Origin: an uncultured Burkholderiaceae bacterium
GTDB taxonomy: Bacteria; Pseudomonadota; Gammaproteobacteria; Burkholderiales; Burkholderiaceae_F
Direction: 5' to 3'
DNA: 6,285 nucleotides
Assembly: GCA_937936215.1 (NCBI GenBank)
Contig: CALGWX010000110.1
Coordinates: 1 to 6,285, forward strand
Part shown: piece after piece, positions 1-6,137 of the stretch
Position numbering within the stretch: position 1 is the stretch's first letter
Layout: every line of letters begins with the position of its first letter
Notes under the pieces: generated by a model
Told to the model about the DNA's origin: nothing
Database searches by the model: none
The model's input: only the letters and a program-made list of their open reading frames with translations
Made by a program: the position numbers and the translations under genes

Positions 1-2
1 TG

Positions 3-152
3 GACGGCTGGTTCACCAGCATTGCCGAGTTCATGAAGACCACCGGCGCGATTCCCTCGGTGCCGGCTGCCGACGCCTACATCACCGACGCCTTCATGAA
101 ACGCGTCGCCGCCGACCCCAAACTGCGCGAGTTTGCAACCAAGACGAACTGA
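3..152 (+). CDS. ABC transporter substrate-binding protein, NitT/TauT (NMT1/TauA-like) type, C-terminal fragment
   Basis: The window opens inside this gene; only the last 49 codons and a TGA stop are present. The fragment reads DGWFTSIAEFMKTTG, then IPSVPAADAYITDAFMKRV, and ends ADPKLREFATKTN. A tail with a tryptophan-led helix, 'FMK..G', 'VP.A..YI...FM' and 'DP.L..FA' is typical of periplasmic binding proteins of the nitrate/sulfonate/taurine ABC importer family, which capture a small anionic ligand and deliver it to a membrane permease. The N-terminal signal peptide and ligand-binding lobes are outside the window, so the ligand cannot be read directly. The neighbouring HpsN-like operon makes an organosulfonate plausible (inference). 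It ends just before a strong intrinsic terminator and so is probably the last gene of its own transcription unit. The family call is moderately sure; the substrate is not. Confidence 0.6.
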   Translation, partial: DGWFTSIAEFMKTTGAIPSVPAADAYITDAFMKRVAADPKLREFATKTN

Positions 153-165
153 CCGCCGTGCGGAC

Positions 166-188
166 AAGGCCGCCGCGGCGGCCTTTTT
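166..188 (+). terminator. Rho-independent terminator after the substrate-binding protein gene
   Basis: AAGGCCGCC at 166-174 is followed by its exact reverse complement GGCGGCCTT at 177-185, with the self-complementary GC at 175-176 between them. The stem is nearly all G/C and runs into five consecutive T residues at 184-188. It begins 14 nt after the TGA of the upstream gene. This is a textbook intrinsic terminator for + strand transcripts and marks the boundary between the transporter unit and the downstream dehydrogenase operon. Confidence 0.9.
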
Positions 189-200
189 CTTCAGCCTTTC

Positions 201-216
201 CTGTAAACGTTTTCTG
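201..216. promoter_or_regulatory. Candidate LacI/GalR-family operator (AAACGTTT core)
   Basis: The 45-nt gap between the terminator and the first operon gene contains the perfect 8-bp palindrome AAACGTTT at 205-212. Further dyad matches are G203/C214 and C201/G216; T204/T213 and T202/T215 are mismatches. A central CG flanked by A and T runs is the hallmark of LacI/GalR-family operators such as PurR, RbsR and CcpA sites. The location, just upstream of the first gene and within or next to any promoter, suits repressor control. The DHPS regulator HpsR described in Cupriavidus is of LacI type, as I recall, which fits the neighbouring HpsN-like gene. No convincing -35/-10 pair could be picked out here. 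An 8-bp palindrome can arise by chance, so this is a candidate only. Confidence 0.4.
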
Positions 217-233
217 CCTCACTGGAACCGACC

Positions 234-1547
234 ATGCCCACGACCTACCTCAAGAAGGCGAGCAAGACGCCGCAGACCGAGACCGCCACCGCGCAGCAGG
301 TGGTGACCGAGATGCTGGCCGAGATCGGCGCGCGCGGCGAGGCCGCAGTGCGCGAGTACGCGAAGAAGCTCGACGGCTGGGACGGCGAGATCGTGCTCAC
401 GCGCGCCGAGATCGACCGCCGCGCGGCCGAGGTGCCCGAGGCGGTGAAGCGAGACATCGACTTCGCGATCGCCCAGGTCAGCGCCTTCGCGCATGCGCAG
501 CGGCGCTCGTTGAGCGAGTTCTCGGTCGAGCTGCACCGCGGCGTCACCGCCGGCCAGCGCGTCATTCCCGTCAACGTTGCCGGCTGCTATGCACCGGCCG
601 GGCGCTACGCCCACATCGCCTCGGCCTACATGGGGGTGGCCACGGCCAAGGCCGCCGGCGTCAAGACGATCATCGCCTGCTCGGGGCCGTTCCGCGGCGG
701 GCCGATGCACCCGTACCTGATGTACGCCTTCGACCGCGCCGGCGCCGACGTGATCATGACCCTCGGCGGCGTGCAGGCGGTCGCGACGATGGCCGACGGC
801 CTGTTCACCGGCAAGCCCGCCGACGTGATCGTCGGCCCGGGCAACAAGTTCGTCGCCGAGGCCAAGCGCACGCTGTTCGGCAAGGTCGGCATCGACGTGT
901 TCGCCGGCCCGTCGGAGGTGGCGGTGATCGCCGACGACTCGGCCGATTCGGCCCTGGTCGCCAGCGACCTGGTGGGCCAGGCCGAGCACGGCCACGAGAG
1001 CCCGGCCTGGCTGTTCACGACCTCGCGCGCGCTGGCCGAAGAGGTGATGCGGCGCGTGCCGGCGCTGATCGAGGCGCTGCCGCCGACCGCGCGCGACGCC
1101 GCCAGTGCTGCGTGGCGCGACTACGGCGAGGTGATCGTCTGCGACACGCGCGAGGAGGTCGCGCAAGTCTCGGACCGCTACGCCAGCGAGCACCTCGAGG
1201 TCCACGCGCGCGATCTCGACTGGTGGCTGGCCAACCTGACCTGCTACGGCTCGCTGTTCCTCGGCGAGGAGACCACGGTGGCCTACGGCGACAAGGCGAG
1301 CGGCCCGAACCACGTGCTGCCGACCAAGGGCGCGGCGCGCTACTCCGGCGGGCTGTCGGTGCACAAGTTCATGAAGACGCTGACCTGGCAGCGGATGACG
1401 CGCGAGGCGGCGCGCGACATCGGCGCGGTCACGGCGCGCATCTCGCGGCTCGAGGGCATGGAGGCCCATGCGCGCACCGCCGACGACCGCCTGGCCAAGT
1501 ACTTCCCGGACGAACGCTTCGACCTGGGCGAACCGGTGCGGGTCTGA
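234..1547 (+). CDS. hpsN: Histidinol-dehydrogenase-family sulfopropanediol 3-dehydrogenase (HpsN-like)
   Basis: 437 aa. HpsN oxidises (R)-2,3-dihydroxypropane-1-sulfonate to (R)-sulfolactate with two NAD+, a four-electron alcohol-to-acid reaction analogous to HisD. The HisD zinc and catalytic residues can all be matched: Q249 and H252 (GQAEHG), general-base pair E319/H320 (SEHLEVH), D353 and H360 (GDKASGPNHVLPT), E407 and H412 (EGMEAH). Features unlike biosynthetic HisD are the N-terminus MPTTYLKKA, the segment YSGGLSVHKFMKTLTWQRM near residues 368-386, and an extended tail (DDRLAKYFPDE) after the last zinc ligand; these recall the HpsN-type paralog group. The ATG has a weak GGAA 6 nt upstream. 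It is the first gene of a four-gene operon, and no histidine-biosynthesis gene is adjacent, which argues against HisD. An uncharacterised HisD paralog acting on another amino or hydroxy alcohol remains possible. Confidence 0.72.
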   Translation: MPTTYLKKASKTPQTETATAQQVVTEMLAEIGARGEAAVREYAKKLDGWDGEIVLTRAEIDRRAAEVPEAVKRDIDFAIAQVSAFAHAQRRSLSEFSVELHRGVTAGQRVIPVNVAGCYAPAGRYAHIASAYMGVATAKAAGVKTIIACSGPFRGGPMHPYLMYAFDRAGADVIMTLGGVQAVATMADGLFTGKPADVIVGPGNKFVAEAKRTLFGKVGIDVFAGPSEVAVIADDSADSALVASDLVGQAEHGHESPAWLFTTSRALAEEVMRRVPALIEALPPTARDAASAAWRDYGEVIVCDTREEVAQVSDRYASEHLEVHARDLDWWLANLTCYGSLFLGEETTVAYGDKASGPNHVLPTKGAARYSGGLSVHKFMKTLTWQRMTREAARDIGAVTARISRLEGMEAHARTADDRLAKYFPDERFDLGEPVRV

Positions 1548-1554
1548 GGCAGCC

Positions 1555-2322
1555 ATGGGACTGGCGCATCTGTTCGACCTGAGCGGGCGGCGCGCGCTGG
1601 TCACCGGCGGCAGCTCCGGCATCGGCGAGGCGATGGCCTGCGCGCTCGGACGCGCTGGCGCCCGGTTGCTGCTGGCCGCGCGGCGCGAGGCCGAGCTGGC
1701 CCGGGCCGCCGAGCGGCTGCGCGCCGAAGGCATCGTGGCCGACACGCTGGCGGTGGACCTGACCGACACCACCGCGCTGCGCGCCGCCGCCGCGCGGGCC
1801 GAAGCCGCGATGGGCGGGGTCGACATCCTGGTCAACGCCGCCGGCGTCAACCTGCGTCAGCCCTTCGCCGAGGTCACGCCCGAGGCCTGGCAGCTGCAGC
1901 TGGCGCTGCACCTGGGCGCGCCCTTCTTCCTGACACAGGCGCTGGCGCCGGGCATGGCCGCGCGCGGCTGGGGCCGCATCCTCAACGTCGCGTCGCTGCA
2001 GTCGACCCGCGCTTTCGCCCACAGCGCACCCTACGGCGCAGCCAAGGGCGGCGTGGTACAGCTGACGCGCGCCATCGCCGAGGCCTGGGGCCGCAGCGGC
2101 ATCACCTGCAACGCCATCGGGCCGGGCTTCTTCCCGACCGCGCTGACCGCGCCGGTGTTCGCCGACGCCAGCCTGGCGCAGCGCCATGCGGCGCAGACCT
2201 GCATCGGGCGCAACGGCGAACTCGCCGACCTGCATGGCGCCACCGTCTTCCTGGCCAGCGATGCGTCGGCCTACATCACCGGCCAGACGCTGATGGTCGA
2301 CGGCGGCTACACCGCGAAATGA
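1555..2322 (+). CDS. Classical short-chain dehydrogenase/reductase (possible HpsO-like C2 dehydrogenase)
   Basis: 255 aa, normal for a classical SDR. The Rossmann nucleotide motif TGGSSGIG is at 17-24, NAAG at 94-97, and the catalytic triad is S147, Y160 and K164 (YGAAK). The C-terminal GQTLMVDGGY is the usual SDR ending. R43/R44 after the second beta strand, with no acidic residue there, suggest NADP(H) preference. The tetrad Asn expected 28 residues before the catalytic Ser is His (H119, in LALHLGAPFF). ATG 1555 is chosen because GAGG at 1546-1549, overlapping the upstream stop, is a good ribosome site and the Rossmann motif then falls at the normal distance; an in-frame ATG at 1468 would overlap the upstream gene by 80 nt. 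The gap to the upstream gene is 7 nt, and it overlaps the next gene by 4 nt. Beside an HpsN-like enzyme it may oxidise or reduce C2 of a C3 sulfonate (inference). The SDR family call is firm; the substrate is unknown. Confidence 0.85.
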   Translation: MGLAHLFDLSGRRALVTGGSSGIGEAMACALGRAGARLLLAARREAELARAAERLRAEGIVADTLAVDLTDTTALRAAAARAEAAMGGVDILVNAAGVNLRQPFAEVTPEAWQLQLALHLGAPFFLTQALAPGMAARGWGRILNVASLQSTRAFAHSAPYGAAKGGVVQLTRAIAEAWGRSGITCNAIGPGFFPTALTAPVFADASLAQRHAAQTCIGRNGELADLHGATVFLASDASAYITGQTLMVDGGYTAK

Positions 2323-3641
2323 ACCCGGCGCTCGACGCCTTCTGGATGCCGTTCACGCCGAACCGCGCGTTCAAGGCCGCGCCGCGCCTGATCGCCTCGG
2401 CCGAAGGCATCGCCTACCGCACGCCCGACGGGCGCGAGGTGCTCGACGGGACTTCGGGGCTGTGGTGCGTCGGCGCCGGCCACCGCCACCCGCGCATCGC
2501 CGCGGCGATGAAGCGGCAGATCGACACGCTCGATTACGCGTCGAGCTTCCAGGTCGGCCACCCCGGCGCGTTCGAGCTCGCCGAGCGCCTGGCGGCGCTG
2601 GCCCCGCCGGGGCTGGACCGGGTGTTCCTCGTCAACTCCGGCTCCGAGGCCTGCGACACGGCAATGAAGATCGCGCTGGCCTACTGGCGCGCACGCGGCG
2701 AGGGCCAGCGCAACCTGTTCATTGGGCGTGAGCGGGGCTTCCACGGCGTCGGCTTCGGTGGCACCTCGGTCGGCGGCATGACCAACAACCGCCGCGCCTT
2801 CGGCAGCGCGCTGCTGCGCAGCGACCACCTGCGCAGCACCTGGGATGCGGCCACACAGGCCTTCGTGCGCGGCCAGCCTGCGCAAGGCGCCGAGCTGGCC
2901 TATGAGCTGGACCACCGTTTGATCGCGCTGCACGGTGCCGAGCAGATCGCCGCCGTGGTGGTCGAGCCGGTGGCCGGCTCGGCCGGCGTGCTGGTGCCGC
3001 CGGAAGGCTACCTGCAGCGGCTGCGCGAGATCTGCGACCGCCACGGCCTGCTGCTCGTGTTCGACGAGGTCATCACCGGCTTCGGCCGGCTGGGCGCGAT
3101 GTTCGCCGCGCAGGCCTTCGGCGTGGTGCCGGACATGATCGTGTTCGCCAAAACGGTGACCAACGGTGCGGCACCGCTGGGTGGCGTGCTGGTGCGGCGC
3201 GAGATCCACGACACGCTGATGCACGGCCCGCCGCACCTGGCCGAGCTGATGCACGGCTACACCTGCTCGGGCCACCCGCTGGCCTGCGCGGCGGCGGGCG
3301 CGATGCTCGACGTGCTGCACGACGAGTCGCTGCCGCAGCGCGCCGCCGCACTGGCCCCGCACCTAGAGCAGGCGGTGCACGCGCTGGCCGGCATGCCGGG
3401 CGTGGTCAGCGTGCGCAACATTGGCCTGGCCGCGGGCGTCGAACTGGCCCCGCTGCCCGGCGCGCCGGGACGGCGCGGTGCGCTCGCGGTGGCTGCCGCC
3501 TTCGCACACGGCCTGCTCACACGTGCCCCCGGCGACACGCTGGTGCTGGCGCCGCCGTTCGTCTGCACGCCGGCCGACATCGACCGCATGGTGCAGCGAC
3601 TGCGTTCGGCGATCGATGATGCAATGAAGGACGACTCATGA
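2319..3641 (+). CDS. Class III PLP aminotransferase, omega-amino acid (beta-alanine):pyruvate type
   Basis: 440 aa, close to the roughly 450 aa of Pseudomonas omega-amino acid:pyruvate transaminase. The N-terminus (ALDAFWMPFTPNRAFKAAPR) and DGTSGLWC are characteristic of that subgroup. Visible PLP-site residues are GSEA at 108-111, D249 (VFDEVITGFGR) contacting the pyridine nitrogen, Schiff-base lysine K278 (FAKTVTNG) and T315 (GYTCSGHP). Substrate-pocket W49 and the mobile arginine R402 (LLTRAPGD), which in relatives pairs with the acceptor's carboxylate, are present. The residue stacking on the cofactor is F141 (GFHG), where relatives usually have Tyr. The family moves a terminal or beta amino group (beta-alanine, taurine-like amines) to pyruvate. 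Its ATG overlaps the SDR stop (ATGA, 2319-2322), so translation is probably coupled. Beside hpsN-like DNA the donor may be an aminated C3 sulfonate (inference). Beta-alanine, taurine, homotaurine or another amine are alternatives. Confidence 0.85.
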   Translation: MNPALDAFWMPFTPNRAFKAAPRLIASAEGIAYRTPDGREVLDGTSGLWCVGAGHRHPRIAAAMKRQIDTLDYASSFQVGHPGAFELAERLAALAPPGLDRVFLVNSGSEACDTAMKIALAYWRARGEGQRNLFIGRERGFHGVGFGGTSVGGMTNNRRAFGSALLRSDHLRSTWDAATQAFVRGQPAQGAELAYELDHRLIALHGAEQIAAVVVEPVAGSAGVLVPPEGYLQRLREICDRHGLLLVFDEVITGFGRLGAMFAAQAFGVVPDMIVFAKTVTNGAAPLGGVLVRREIHDTLMHGPPHLAELMHGYTCSGHPLACAAAGAMLDVLHDESLPQRAAALAPHLEQAVHALAGMPGVVSVRNIGLAAGVELAPLPGAPGRRGALAVAAAFAHGLLTRAPGDTLVLAPPFVCTPADIDRMVQRLRSAIDDAMKDDS

Positions 3642-4645
3642 AAGCCCTGGTCTACACCCGACCCCACGAAGTGCAGCTGCACGAGCGGCCTGAGCCCGAA
3701 CTGGCTGACGGCGAGGTGGTGCTGCGCATCGACGCCGCCGGCATCTGCGGCTCGGACATGCACGCCTACCACGGCCACGATCCGCGCCGCCAGCCGGGAC
3801 TGGTGCTGGGCCACGAGTTCGCCGGCACGGTGCTGCGCTCGGCCAGCGAGCTTTGGCAGCCGGGGCAGCGCGTCACCGGCAATCCGCTCATCACCTGCGG
3901 CCGCTGCGACTACTGCCTGCAGGGGCGCGACAACCTGTGCAGCCAGCGCACGATGGTGGGCATGACGCGGCCCGGCGCCTTCGCGCAGGCGATGAGCATT
4001 CCCGGCCGCTGCCTGATCGCGCTGCCCGATACGCTCTCCTCGGTGCAGGCCGCGCTGACGGAGCCGGCCGCCACCGCGCTGCATGCGCTGAACCTGTCGA
4101 TGCGCGCGCTGGTGCGCCCGCTGCCCGAGTGCCGCGTGCTGGTGATCGGCGGCGGCGCCATCGGCATGCTGGCGGCGCTGCTTCTGCGCCATTACGGCGT
4201 CGACGCGCTGACCGTAGCCGAGGTCAATCCCATGCGCCGCGCCTCCGTCGAGCGCCACGCCCGCTGCGCCACCCTCGACCCGCGCGCCGCCACGCCGGCC
4301 GAGGGCGGTTTCGAGTACGTGATCGATGCCGTCGGCAGCGCCGCGACGCGCCAGGTGGCGCTGGCCGCGGTGGCACCGGGTGGGGTGGTCATGCACATCG
4401 GGCTGCAGGATTGGGCCAGCGAGATCGACATGCGCAAGCTGACGCTGGCCGAGATCACGCTGCTGGGCACCTACACCTACAGCATGGCCGACCTGCGCGC
4501 CACCGTCGCGGCGCTGGCGCGCGGTGCCTTCGGCGACCTGTCGTGGGTTGAACGGCGCCCGCTGCGGGACGCGCCGCGTGCCTTCGACGAGCTGCACCGC
4601 GGCGTCCTCGCCACCGCGAAGGTGGTTCTCGAGCCCTACGGCTGA
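3638..4645 (+). CDS. Zinc-dependent medium-chain alcohol/polyol dehydrogenase (possible HpsP-like role)
   Basis: 335 aa, the usual length for the sorbitol/threonine-dehydrogenase branch of the MDR superfamily. Catalytic zinc ligands are C37 (GICGSDMH), H59 and E60 (GHEFAG), with E142 (TEPAA) as the further acidic ligand typical of polyol dehydrogenases. A complete structural zinc lobe is present: C87, C90, C93 and C101. The cofactor motif GGGAIG is at 171-176, and E195 at the end of the following strand favours NAD+. The ATG overlaps the aminotransferase stop (ATGA, 3638-3641) and has a strong AAGGA Shine-Dalgarno at 3627-3631. It is the last intact gene of the operon; the IS element begins about 80 nt after its stop. 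Together with the SDR it could interconvert C2 alcohol and ketone forms of a C3 sulfonate, as proposed for HpsO/HpsP. The enzyme class is secure; the substrate is inferred from context only. Confidence 0.85.
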   Translation: MKALVYTRPHEVQLHERPEPELADGEVVLRIDAAGICGSDMHAYHGHDPRRQPGLVLGHEFAGTVLRSASELWQPGQRVTGNPLITCGRCDYCLQGRDNLCSQRTMVGMTRPGAFAQAMSIPGRCLIALPDTLSSVQAALTEPAATALHALNLSMRALVRPLPECRVLVIGGGAIGMLAALLLRHYGVDALTVAEVNPMRRASVERHARCATLDPRAATPAEGGFEYVIDAVGSAATRQVALAAVAPGGVVMHIGLQDWASEIDMRKLTLAEITLLGTYTYSMADLRATVAALARGAFGDLSWVERRPLRDAPRAFDELHRGVLATAKVVLEPYG

Positions 4646-4726
4646 GCCTTCCCGCGACCGCCCCCTTCGCACCACCACTGCTCGTTGCCCATCGCGAGAA
4701 GCCGTAACCCCTTCGCTCTTCCGGTT
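4646..4726. other. Intergenic stretch between the operon and the IS element
   Basis: About 80 nt with no open gene of its own. No convincing terminator hairpin with a T-run was found after the dehydrogenase stop, so the operon may originally have continued further. The 9-mer CCCCTTCGC occurs twice, at 4662-4670 and 4708-4716. The meaning of that direct repeat is unknown and may be chance in pyrimidine-rich DNA. Confidence 0.4.
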
Positions 4727-4763
4727 AGCCCGGAAATTTCATGAGCGAGAGGTCGGCGGCCTC

Positions 4764-6137
4764 GTGCTTGTGCGCGTTGTCAGAGGTATTCGAAGCCTTG
4801 AGACAACCGAGGACCGCCGATGCCAAATCCGTACCGCGCAGCGAATCGAGTTCGGGCGGGTTGGCCGCCGCGTCATTGAAGCGGGCTTCGGCGGCGGCGA
4901 CCTCAGTTCCGATGGCGGCCTGATGCTGCTGCGTCGGGTCGATGAACGCATCGGCCTGACCCGTGCCGTGGCGGCCGTGTTCGGCGATCCGCGCGATCCG
5001 GCCAAGATCACGCATCGGCTGCGCGATCTGATCGCCCAGCGCCTGTACGGGCTGTGCTGCGGCTACGAGGACCTGAATGACCACGACACGTTGCGTGCCG
5101 ACCTGCGGATGCAGACCGCGGTGGGGCGGACCGAGGTGCTCGCCTCCTCGCCGACGCTGTGCCGGCTGCAGAACCGGGCCACGCGGGCGCAGGCGGTGGC
5201 GCTGCACCGGGTGCTGATCGAGCAGTTCATCGCCAGCCACCAGACCGCGCCCGCCGAACTGGTGCTCGACATCGACACCTCGGACGTGCCGTTGCACGGC
5301 CGCCAGGAGCTGGCCGAGTTTCACGCCTACGACGATGCACACGGCTACCTGCCGCTGTACGTGTTCTGCGGCCAGAGCCTGCTGGCGTGCGTGCTGCGGC
5401 GCAGCCGCATCGATGGGGCGAAGAACGCGGCGGCGGTCATCAAGCTGCTGGTGGCTCGGCTGCGGCAGGCCTGGCCGGGGGTACGCATCATCGTGCGCGG
5501 CGACTGCGGCTTCTGTCGCCAGCGGCTGCTGCGGTTCTGCGAGCGCGCCGGCGTGGGCGACGTGATCGGCCTGGCGCGCAACGCGCGGCTCGAAGCCCGG
5601 GTGGCCCTGGCCGAGCTGATGCTGGCCGAGGAGTACGGCCGCACCGGCGTGAAGCAGCGGTGGATCGACGAGTTCCCCTATGCGGCCGAGACCTGGAACC
5701 GCAAGCGGCGAGTGATCACGCGGCTCGAATACGGCGCCCAAGGCACCCACCCGCGCTTCGTCGTGCCCAACCTCGAGGCCGAAGCCGTCGATCGGTACGA
5801 ACGGCTGTACTGCGCCCGCGGCGAGGCGGAGAACCGGATCAAGGAAGTGCAGCTGGATCTGTTCGGCACCCGCGCCAGCGGCCACAAGTTTGCCGCCAAC
5901 CAGCTGCGCCTCTTGCTGGCGGCCCTGGCCTACACCTTGATGCAGCGGCTGCGCGAGATCGCGCTGGCGGGCACCGAACTGGCGCGGGCCACCGCCGCGA
6001 CCATCCGCGTGCGGCTACTGAAGATGAAGATCGGCGCGGCCATCGTGCGCAACACGCGTCGGGTGCGCATCCTGCTCGCCTCGCATCACCCGCTGCGCGC
6101 ACTGTTCCTGCACGCCGCCCGCGCGCTGGCGCCATAG
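4764..6137 (+). CDS. IS1380-family transposase, DDE type
   Basis: The frame is open from well upstream; counted from GTG 4764 it is 457 aa, within the family's usual size. The conserved sequence begins at RIEFGRVGRRVIEAGF, followed by GGDLSSDGGLMLLRRVDERIGL, the standard IS1380 N-terminal block. The RNase H-like core is visible as DIDTSD (D169/D171), RGDCGF (D247) and RGEAENRIKE (E354/E356), followed by FGTRASGHKFAANQLRLLL and a basic C-terminus. RGDCGF replaces the more common RGDSGF. The start is uncertain: the best Shine-Dalgarno/ATG (4809-4822) is one base out of frame with this reading frame, so the gene may be frameshifted at its 5' end or may use a weak upstream GTG. Upstream extension into the dehydrogenase gene (from 4524) is not credible. 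It catalyses cut-and-paste movement of the element if intact. Confidence 0.85.
   Translation: MLVRVVRGIRSLETTEDRRCQIRTAQRIEFGRVGRRVIEAGFGGGDLSSDGGLMLLRRVDERIGLTRAVAAVFGDPRDPAKITHRLRDLIAQRLYGLCCGYEDLNDHDTLRADLRMQTAVGRTEVLASSPTLCRLQNRATRAQAVALHRVLIEQFIASHQTAPAELVLDIDTSDVPLHGRQELAEFHAYDDAHGYLPLYVFCGQSLLACVLRRSRIDGAKNAAAVIKLLVARLRQAWPGVRIIVRGDCGFCRQRLLRFCERAGVGDVIGLARNARLEARVALAELMLAEEYGRTGVKQRWIDEFPYAAETWNRKRRVITRLEYGAQGTHPRFVVPNLEAEAVDRYERLYCARGEAENRIKEVQLDLFGTRASGHKFAANQLRLLLAALAYTLMQRLREIALAGTELARATAATIRVRLLKMKIGAAIVRNTRRVRILLASHHPLRALFLHAARALAP
4809..4879 (+). other. Out-of-frame native-looking transposase start (SD + ATG + 19 codons)
   Basis: GAGGA at 4809-4813 lies 6 nt before ATG 4820-4822, the best translation-initiation signal in the element. 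This frame encodes MPNPYRAANRVRAGWPPRH and stops at TGA 4877-4879. Skipping one base after the third codon (C4829) joins MPN to RTAQRIEFGRVGRR, which is exactly where the conserved transposase sequence starts. This suggests a single-base insertion or equivalent frameshift between the original start and the body of the gene. A sequencing error or an unusual recoding event would look the same. Confidence 0.5.

Noticed and set aside
234..1547. Annotation as histidinol dehydrogenase of histidine biosynthesis (hisD)
   Set aside because: The fold and active-site residues are shared, but there are no his genes around it, the C-terminal tail and flanking motifs resemble the HpsN-type paralogs, and the operon is catabolic in content. 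It is not fully excluded without a tree.
1468..1554. N-terminal extension of the SDR to ATG 1468
   Set aside because: It would overlap the upstream gene by 80 nt and adds a sequence unlike any SDR N-terminus; ATG 1555 has a good ribosome site and normal spacing to TGGSSGIG.
158..1582. Overlapping plus-strand frame of about 470 codons
   Set aside because: It is the Arg-rich shadow frame of the HpsN-like gene, has no family motifs and would start inside the terminator region.
219..1850. Long minus-strand open frame of about 540 codons, antisense to the HpsN-like and SDR genes
   Set aside because: It is low-complexity (Ala/Arg/Gly/His-rich) with no recognisable domain and runs across two well-supported genes. 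Long antisense frames are expected in high-GC DNA.
3257..4678. Minus-strand open frames antisense to the aminotransferase, zinc dehydrogenase and transposase (also 2307-3362 and 4725-5885)
   Set aside because: All are composition-driven shadows; the sense frames carry complete sets of catalytic motifs.
4524..4763. Extension of the transposase frame upstream into the zinc dehydrogenase gene
   Set aside because: It lies mostly inside the dehydrogenase coding sequence and has no transposase similarity; it is simply stop-free by chance.
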